Assembly (NCBI RefSeq): GCF_004307995.1
Contig: NZ_SIRE01000003.1
Coordinates: forward strand, 372,001 to 436,000
DNA length: 64,000 nucleotides
Direction: 5' to 3'
Origin: Paenibacillus thalictri
GTDB lineage: Bacteria; Bacillota; Bacilli; Paenibacillales; NBRC-103111
Shown here: positions 59,349-64,000 of the stretch, one piece after another
How positions within the stretch are numbered: the first letter of the stretch is position 1
Layout: each line of letters starts with the position of its first letter
Made by a program: the position numbers and the translations under genes
The notes under the pieces: generated by a model
Database searches by the model: none
What the model was told of the DNA's origin: nothing
What the model saw: only the letters and a program-made list of their open reading frames with translations

Positions 59349-60563
59349 GTGAAAATGAGTCGCAGGAGACGCGATGATGCGTCAAATACCGGCCTCCGCC
59401 GCAGGAGCCGTGACGATGAACTATATACCGGCCGCCACCGCCAGAGAACTGAAGGCTGGAAGGGCAAGCTGTTTATTGCTTTGAAATTTATATGGGCGCT
59501 GTGCACCGTTATTATCGCTATCTCCTTGTGCCATACCGCGGCGTATTATGGAATGCCTTATGTGTATAAAGCGGCAGGTTTGGAACTTTCCGGACTGCTG
59601 CTGCAAATTGCCAATGCGATCGCCGCTTTTCTCTTGATTGTGCTCATCATATCGATTATCAGCTTTTTTGCCCGCGATAAAAATATGGTCGTACTCCGCT
59701 CGATCATCGATGCCATACGGCAAATCGCCAAAGGAAACTTCAATGTCAAGCTGGATGACGATCCGCGGAAAGCCGGTCATTTCGCGCCGATTCTTGAAAG
59801 CATCAATCACATGGCCGGAGAACTGGGGCAGATGGAGATGATGCGGCAGGAGTTTATCTCCAATGTGTCCCATGAGCTGCAGTCTCCGCTTACCTCGATT
59901 AGCGGTTTTGCACGCGCTTTGCAGAAGGAGGGGCTTGACGAGCGGGAGCGGCTCCATTATCTGCAAATTATTGAACAGGAGAGCGTGCGTTTGTCCAAGC
60001 TGAGCGACAATTTGTTGAAGCTGACGTCGCTGGAATCCGAGCTTCAGCCTTTTGAACCGAAGCGGTACCGCCTCGACAAGCAGATGATTCATCTTGTTCT
60101 TGCATGCGAGCCGCAATGGCAGCCGAAGGAGCTGGACATCGATGTCGCTTTTGAAGAAACGTATATTGTTGCCGACGAAGAACTGATGAGCCAGGTATGG
60201 CTTAATCTGCTCCATAACAGCATCAAGTTTACGCCGCGCGGCGGCTCGATCCGCATTGAGCTCGCGCAGGAACCGCAGCAGCTGAACATATTGTTCAAAG
60301 ATACAGGCATCGGCATTGCCAACGAGCATTTGGAGCATGTCTTCGAACGGTTCTATAAAAGCGACGTTTCCCGCAACAAAGCGGTAGGTGGCAGCGGGCT
60401 GGGCCTGGCCATTGTGAAGCGGATCGTTGATTTGCATCAAGGCACGGTGCGGGCGATAAGCGAACCGGGGGAAGGCGCAACGATAATTGTGGCGTTACCG
60501 AATCACTCGGGCTCGGGGGCATCAGGGAATAACGGAAAGACGGGAGGCGGCGGCAATGGCTAA
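59349..60563 (+). CDS. Sensor histidine kinase
   Basis: A 404-residue membrane kinase. A basic N-terminal tail of about 40 residues is followed by two membrane helices (about 45-67 and 83-107), which leave only a short outer loop. Next come a HAMP-like linker (SIIDAIRQIAKGNFNVKLDD), the dimerisation/phosphorylation box EFISNVSHELQSPLTSISGF (phospho-His in SHEL) and a catalytic domain with NLLHNSIKFTPRGG (N box), FKDTGIGIANEHLEHVFERF (G1/F box) and GGSGLGLAIVKRIVD (G2). The C terminus is Gly/Ser/Asn-rich. GTG start with GAGGAGG. The short sensor loop suggests sensing within the membrane. Confidence 0.92.
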   Translation: MKMSRRRRDDASNTGLRRRSRDDELYTGRHRQRTEGWKGKLFIALKFIWALCTVIIAISLCHTAAYYGMPYVYKAAGLELSGLLLQIANAIAAFLLIVLIISIISFFARDKNMVVLRSIIDAIRQIAKGNFNVKLDDDPRKAGHFAPILESINHMAGELGQMEMMRQEFISNVSHELQSPLTSISGFARALQKEGLDERERLHYLQIIEQESVRLSKLSDNLLKLTSLESELQPFEPKRYRLDKQMIHLVLACEPQWQPKELDIDVAFEETYIVADEELMSQVWLNLLHNSIKFTPRGGSIRIELAQEPQQLNILFKDTGIGIANEHLEHVFERFYKSDVSRNKAVGGSGLGLAIVKRIVDLHQGTVRAISEPGEGATIIVALPNHSGSGASGNNGKTGGGGNG

Positions 60564-61236
60564 GCTGCTAGTGGTGGACGATGATTCGAATATACGCGAG
60601 CTCGTACGCTTTTTTATGAAAAACGAAGGATTTGACATGGCGGAGGCTTCGGATGGTGTAGAGGCGTTAACCGTCATGGAGACGGAACGGATCGATCTAG
60701 TCATTCTCGATATTATGATGCCGAATATGGACGGCTGGGAGTTGTGCATGAAGCTGCGCGAGCATTACGATCTGCCGCTGCTGATGCTGACGGCCAAAGG
60801 GGATACTGCGCAGAAGGTAAAAGGCTTCAGGCTGGGAACGGACGATTACCTAGTCAAGCCGTTCGAACCCGAGGAGCTGATCGCCCGCGTCAAAGCGCTG
60901 CTCAAGCGCTACCGCATCGAGTCGTCGCAAACGGTGCAGCTGGCGGGCTTGACGCTCAACCGCAAAACGTACGAAGCTGTTGCCGCAGGGCGGCCGATCA
61001 CTTTGCCGCTTAAAGAGTTTGATCTGTTGTTTAAGCTGGCCAGTTATCCGGGCAAAACATTTTCCCGCGATCAGTTGATCGAAAGCATATGGGGTTTTGA
61101 TTTTGAGGGCAATGAAAGAACCGTCGACGTGCATATTAATCGGCTGCGGGAAAAATTCCCCGAGCACCTGCATGCGTTCCGAATCAGTACGATCCGGGGG
61201 CTCGGATATCGGCTGGAGCTGAAGCTGAGCGATTAA
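60556..61236 (+). CDS. OmpR/PhoB-family response regulator
   Basis: A 226-residue response regulator. The receiver domain (about 1-120) has LLVVDDDSNI (acidic pocket), LVILDIMMPNMDGWEL (phospho-Asp in LVILD), LMLTAKGD and DDYLVKPFEPEEL. The C-terminal winged helix (about 130-226) ends VDVHINRLREKFPEHLHAFR and IRGLGYRLE. GGGAGGCGG precedes the ATG, and the gene overlaps the kinase gene by eight bases, so the two are translationally coupled. Its targets probably include the preceding ABC exporter operon. Confidence 0.93.
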   Translation: MAKLLVVDDDSNIRELVRFFMKNEGFDMAEASDGVEALTVMETERIDLVILDIMMPNMDGWELCMKLREHYDLPLLMLTAKGDTAQKVKGFRLGTDDYLVKPFEPEELIARVKALLKRYRIESSQTVQLAGLTLNRKTYEAVAAGRPITLPLKEFDLLFKLASYPGKTFSRDQLIESIWGFDFEGNERTVDVHINRLREKFPEHLHAFRISTIRGLGYRLELKLSD

Positions 61237-62399
61237 CTTTCTTCCAGCGAGACGTCATCGCGCTCCGTTATGTGCAGTCCCCAGAAGCCAAGCATGGCAA
61301 TAAAAGCAAGCAAAGCGCTGCTGGCATACAGCATATGCGGTCCGAGCAGCTGATAAATGCCGCCCCCAACCGCTCCGCTGATCAATCCGCCCAGCCCCGT
61401 CCAAATGACGGCATACAAGGCTTGCCCTGAGGCTCTGTATTGATCGGGGACGGCTTGCGAGATGTAACGGAGCACGGTGGGCATAAAGATGCCAAATGAC
61501 AAGCTGTGCATCGCCTGAATGGCAAGCACCCAACCCGGCTCGTGCGTCAAACTCATCAGCACGAAACGCAAGCAATACATCGCGCTAGCGACCATCAGCA
61601 GCGGCAGTTCCTTATATTTATGGCCGTATTTGCTCATCAGGAAAAAGACCGGAATTTCGCTGAGGGCGGACATCATCCAGGAATTACCGATCAGCGTCGT
61701 GCTTGCCCCAAGCTGCTGCAAAAACAAAGCGAGAAACGTATCGTTGGTGCGAGTGCTGATCGATACGGCGAGCATGGTCAGCATGAACAGGATAAATCTT
61801 TTTCTTGTAATGATGTGAAAAAGTCCGTTAAACCCGATCTTTTTGACAGAACCTTGCTTGTCCTGTAAAAAAAACGAAACAATCAGGGTGAGAACGACCG
61901 TTGCCAGACATAACGAGGGAATCGCGCTTGCTCCTTTAGCGGTTAAATACATGCCAAATACAAGCGCTGCGATCGCAAACCCCACCGAGCCGAATATGCG
62001 GATCGAGGCATAACTTCGCTTGGTTCCGGCCACAGTGAGCAAGGTCAAGCTGTCGGAAAGCGAGCTTACCGGCGTTTGAAAAAAGTAAAATAAAGAAATC
62101 AGCACAAGCAGCACCATATAGGAGTCGCTGCGGAACATGACGAAAGCCATAATCAGCTGTCCTGCCAAAATGATGATAAGCAGCTTTTTGACCGTTCTCC
62201 ATTTATCGCTTAGAACTCCCCAAAATAAATTGGACACGATCCCGACCAGCGGCCCCATCGAAAAGAGCAGCCCGATTTGCACGGTCGAAAGACCTTTCGC
62301 TTGAAAATACAAAGCGAAAAACGAAGTAATCACTGCTGTTGTGGTATATAAAGAAAAAGAAAACGCCCTGAGCACGTTTTCGTGAAAAGTTGCTTTCAT
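61233..62399 (-). CDS. MFS transporter (MFS_1-like / nucleoside-oligosaccharide symporter type)
   Basis: A 388-residue protein with twelve helices. It opens FHENVLRAFSFSLYTTTAVI and FFALYFQAKGLSTVQIGLLF, with GVLSDKWRTVKKLLI as the loop between helices 2 and 3 and SIRIFGSVGFAIAALVFGMY further on. This resembles the MFS_1-like group around LacY/HCAT/YcaD-type proteins. The substrate is unknown. GAGAGTGAG precedes the ATG. The stop codons of this gene and of the response regulator share the palindrome TTAA at 61233-61236. Confidence 0.87.
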   Translation of the reverse strand: MKATFHENVLRAFSFSLYTTTAVITSFFALYFQAKGLSTVQIGLLFSMGPLVGIVSNLFWGVLSDKWRTVKKLLIIILAGQLIMAFVMFRSDSYMVLLVLISLFYFFQTPVSSLSDSLTLLTVAGTKRSYASIRIFGSVGFAIAALVFGMYLTAKGASAIPSLCLATVVLTLIVSFFLQDKQGSVKKIGFNGLFHIITRKRFILFMLTMLAVSISTRTNDTFLALFLQQLGASTTLIGNSWMMSALSEIPVFFLMSKYGHKYKELPLLMVASAMYCLRFVLMSLTHEPGWVLAIQAMHSLSFGIFMPTVLRYISQAVPDQYRASGQALYAVIWTGLGGLISGAVGGGIYQLLGPHMLYASSALLAFIAMLGFWGLHITERDDVSLEES

Positions 62400-62443
62400 G
62401 GAAACTCACTCTCTTGTATTCTGTCTTTTCATGGAGAAAACCA

Positions 62444-63769
62444 TTATACCGCCGATTTCAGCGTCCGGTCGGAATGCAGCGTTACCCGCAGCATATAGAG
62501 GACGACCCCGGCCTCCGCGGCAAGTCCGAGCGATTGCGCTAAAGCGCCGATAGCCCCGTTCCAACCGCTGTTAATAAAGATGCAGGCGACTAAGGAAATC
62601 AGCGTGACCGTCACATTGGCCGCCTGCGACCAAACCATCAGCTTGGTTTCGCCCTGCAGCATAATGATGCCGTTGCCGAAATCGAGCCATGGGAAAATGA
62701 GTGTGGTCAGCATAAAGATGCGGAGCGTTTCGATGCTGGCGACCATCAGCCGCTCGTTTACCCCCATTACATTCGCCATAAACCACGTGCCCAGCGGCGT
62801 ATAGGCCAGAATCGCGATCAGCAGCGTCGGAATGAAAGCGACGACCATCAGAAACCGGTGCACCTGGCGGCTGTCTTTGCGGTAAAAGTTCAGCACAATT
62901 TGATGAATGTAGCTGAAGAAGCTTTGCACCAGCTGCGTTAAGCTGGAAGCAATCGCAAAGGAAGCGATTGCCAGCTGCACATTGTCCGACTTCCCCAACG
63001 CGGCGTTGATCGAAGGCCCGATTACAACGGCGATAAAGGAAGAGAACAGCAGCGGCTTGTAGAAACGGAAGATGTGGCCGACCGTTTCGACGGGGTGGTC
63101 CGCTTTTTTGCGCGGAATGGTGTGCTTGAGCAGAGACCGGCCTTCGATGAAACTGACGGCGCTTTCGATCGCCATGCCGACCAGAAAGATAATCGCTCCG
63201 ACCATGCCGCTTGTCACTGAATCGGTGGATATGAAATATAACGACAATAAGTACATTGCGGCCAACCGCACAATCATGCCGATGGTCAGCCATTTTGTAC
63301 GAAGGTTCGATATGATGATGCCGTGAAATACGCAGCGAAGTCCGGAAAAGATACTGACGAACATCAGTACGCGGTATACGCTCATCACCGGGTCAAGCAG
63401 TTCCGGCTGCACTCCGAGCAAATGTTGGAAAATCGCGCGGCCCAGCGGCGTATAAGCAACAATCAGTCCTGCAACCAGGACGCTGGACAAAACATAAACG
63501 GTCAGCCTGGACATGGCCGTAAACGAGATGCGGTCTCTTACGAGCGCCGAACACGTTTGCCGCAGCAGAATGGCGGGCCGTTCCGTAATGCCGAGCAGAC
63601 TCATGGGAAGCGCGTAGCTAGCGATAATGATTTCCGGATGCGCTGAGCGAGCCAATGTGCTGTTGATGATGACATGGGAAATCGTTACAAGACTCGCAGA
63701 AATCCCGAGCGGGATAAAAAAGGCGAGCAGCTGCTTAAGCGTGACCTGAACCTTGCCGTCGCTGTACAT
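62444..63769 (-). CDS. MATE/MOP-superfamily multidrug or polymer exporter-like membrane protein
   Basis: A 441-residue protein with about twelve helices in two similar halves. Typical stretches are LKQLLAFFIPLGISASLVTI near the N terminus and FRFYKPLLFSSFIAVVIGPS opening the second half. It belongs to the MOP flippase superfamily (MATE-, polysaccharide- or ANK-like); the branch is not clear by eye. GAGAGGAT lies nine bases before the ATG. It is in the same direction as, and 45 bp upstream of, the MFS gene, so the two may share a transcript. Confidence 0.8.
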   Translation of the reverse strand: MYSDGKVQVTLKQLLAFFIPLGISASLVTISHVIINSTLARSAHPEIIIASYALPMSLLGITERPAILLRQTCSALVRDRISFTAMSRLTVYVLSSVLVAGLIVAYTPLGRAIFQHLLGVQPELLDPVMSVYRVLMFVSIFSGLRCVFHGIIISNLRTKWLTIGMIVRLAAMYLLSLYFISTDSVTSGMVGAIIFLVGMAIESAVSFIEGRSLLKHTIPRKKADHPVETVGHIFRFYKPLLFSSFIAVVIGPSINAALGKSDNVQLAIASFAIASSLTQLVQSFFSYIHQIVLNFYRKDSRQVHRFLMVVAFIPTLLIAILAYTPLGTWFMANVMGVNERLMVASIETLRIFMLTTLIFPWLDFGNGIIMLQGETKLMVWSQAANVTVTLISLVACIFINSGWNGAIGALAQSLGLAAEAGVVLYMLRVTLHSDRTLKSAV

Positions 63770-63941
63770 GTATAGTATCCTCTCGATATTGAATTTTACA
63801 ATTGCTCATTATAACACCAGCGTGGGGGGCTGGGTATCATTTTTTTTCGTCCGGCACTGGCTTGCGTCAGCAAATACATGTTACATTATAAGGATAGAAG
63901 CAACGAAGCAGATTTTACACATGGGAAATGGGGAGTAAAGG

Positions 63942-64000
63942 GTGAACTATGGCTTTGTGCTCGATGAACGATTGGGCATTCCGCTGCCTGAGCTTCATCT
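63942..64000 (+). CDS. Start of an unidentified gene (3' truncated)
   Basis: GTG 63942 follows GGAG at six bases and opens MNYGFVLDERLGIPLPELH, running off the window. Only about 19 codons are visible, too few to name. A competing ATG at 63949 in another frame is further from the ribosome site. The 63770-63941 gap shows no other feature. Confidence 0.45.
   Translation, partial: MNYGFVLDERLGIPLPELH

Overview
The window looks like a chromosomal segment from a spore-forming, low-G+C-phylum Gram-positive bacterium of the Paenibacillus type. The DNA is moderately GC-rich. It has strong AGGAGG-type ribosome sites with frequent GTG and TTG starts, a gerA-family spore germination operon, a CotF-like coat protein, an LTA-synthase-like enzyme and HemAT, and no outer-membrane genes. 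The genus is inferred from gene content and protein character; no search was run. No rRNA, tRNA, CRISPR array, insertion sequence or prophage gene was recognised.

Layout. 1-8.9 kb: the end of a sugar-acid-type MFS transporter, then an RND efflux operon on the minus strand (MarR/GbsR-type regulator, RND pump, lipoprotein adaptor, secreted repeat protein). It diverges from a TetR regulator across an intergenic region with three related GGTCA/TGACC operators. 9-13.1 kb: a four-gene germinant receptor operon (A, C, small D, B). 13.2-14.9 kb: a DHH phosphoesterase and an XRE-cupin regulator. 15.2-23.3 kb: an eight-gene carbohydrate operon with a cre-like box on its promoter and a strong terminator: GH172-like hydrolase, ABC sugar importer, Gfo/Idh/MocA dehydrogenase, cupin, Tm-1-like protein and PEP-hydrolase-family TIM barrel. 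23.3-24.0 kb: a GC-rich higher-order repeat beside an RNA methyltransferase.

25-34 kb: O-methyltransferase, HisC, an MFS exporter, a CotF-like protein, an LtaS-like synthase, an NlpC/P60-like lipoprotein that lacks its catalytic cysteine, and an M29 aminopeptidase preceded by six 39-bp hairpin repeats. 34.8-42 kb: CapA-like protein, a GH2 enzyme, an FAH-family protein, a GAF-HD-GYP protein, DUF92 and small proteins. 42-50.5 kb: a secreted beta-propeller protein, a LapA-like protein, oligoendopeptidase F, a large palindromic element, a pyruvate-oxidase-like enzyme, and a TerC transporter with an AbrB-like tail behind a yybP-ykoY manganese riboswitch.

50.5-64 kb: a methyltransferase, a cold-shock protein, a pyruvate kinase without its C-terminal domain, an AraC regulator, the HemAT sensor, a nitroreductase, a DinB-like protein, an ABC exporter followed by a two-component system, an MFS transporter, a MATE-like transporter and the start of an unidentified gene at the right edge.

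Best candidates for something new: the GH172/Tm-1/PEP-hydrolase operon (a bacterial split version of the two-domain architecture of tomato Tm-1), the TerC-AbrB fusion under an apparent manganese ON-switch, the cysteine-less NlpC/P60 lipoprotein, and the 39-bp hairpin array with a compensatory base change.
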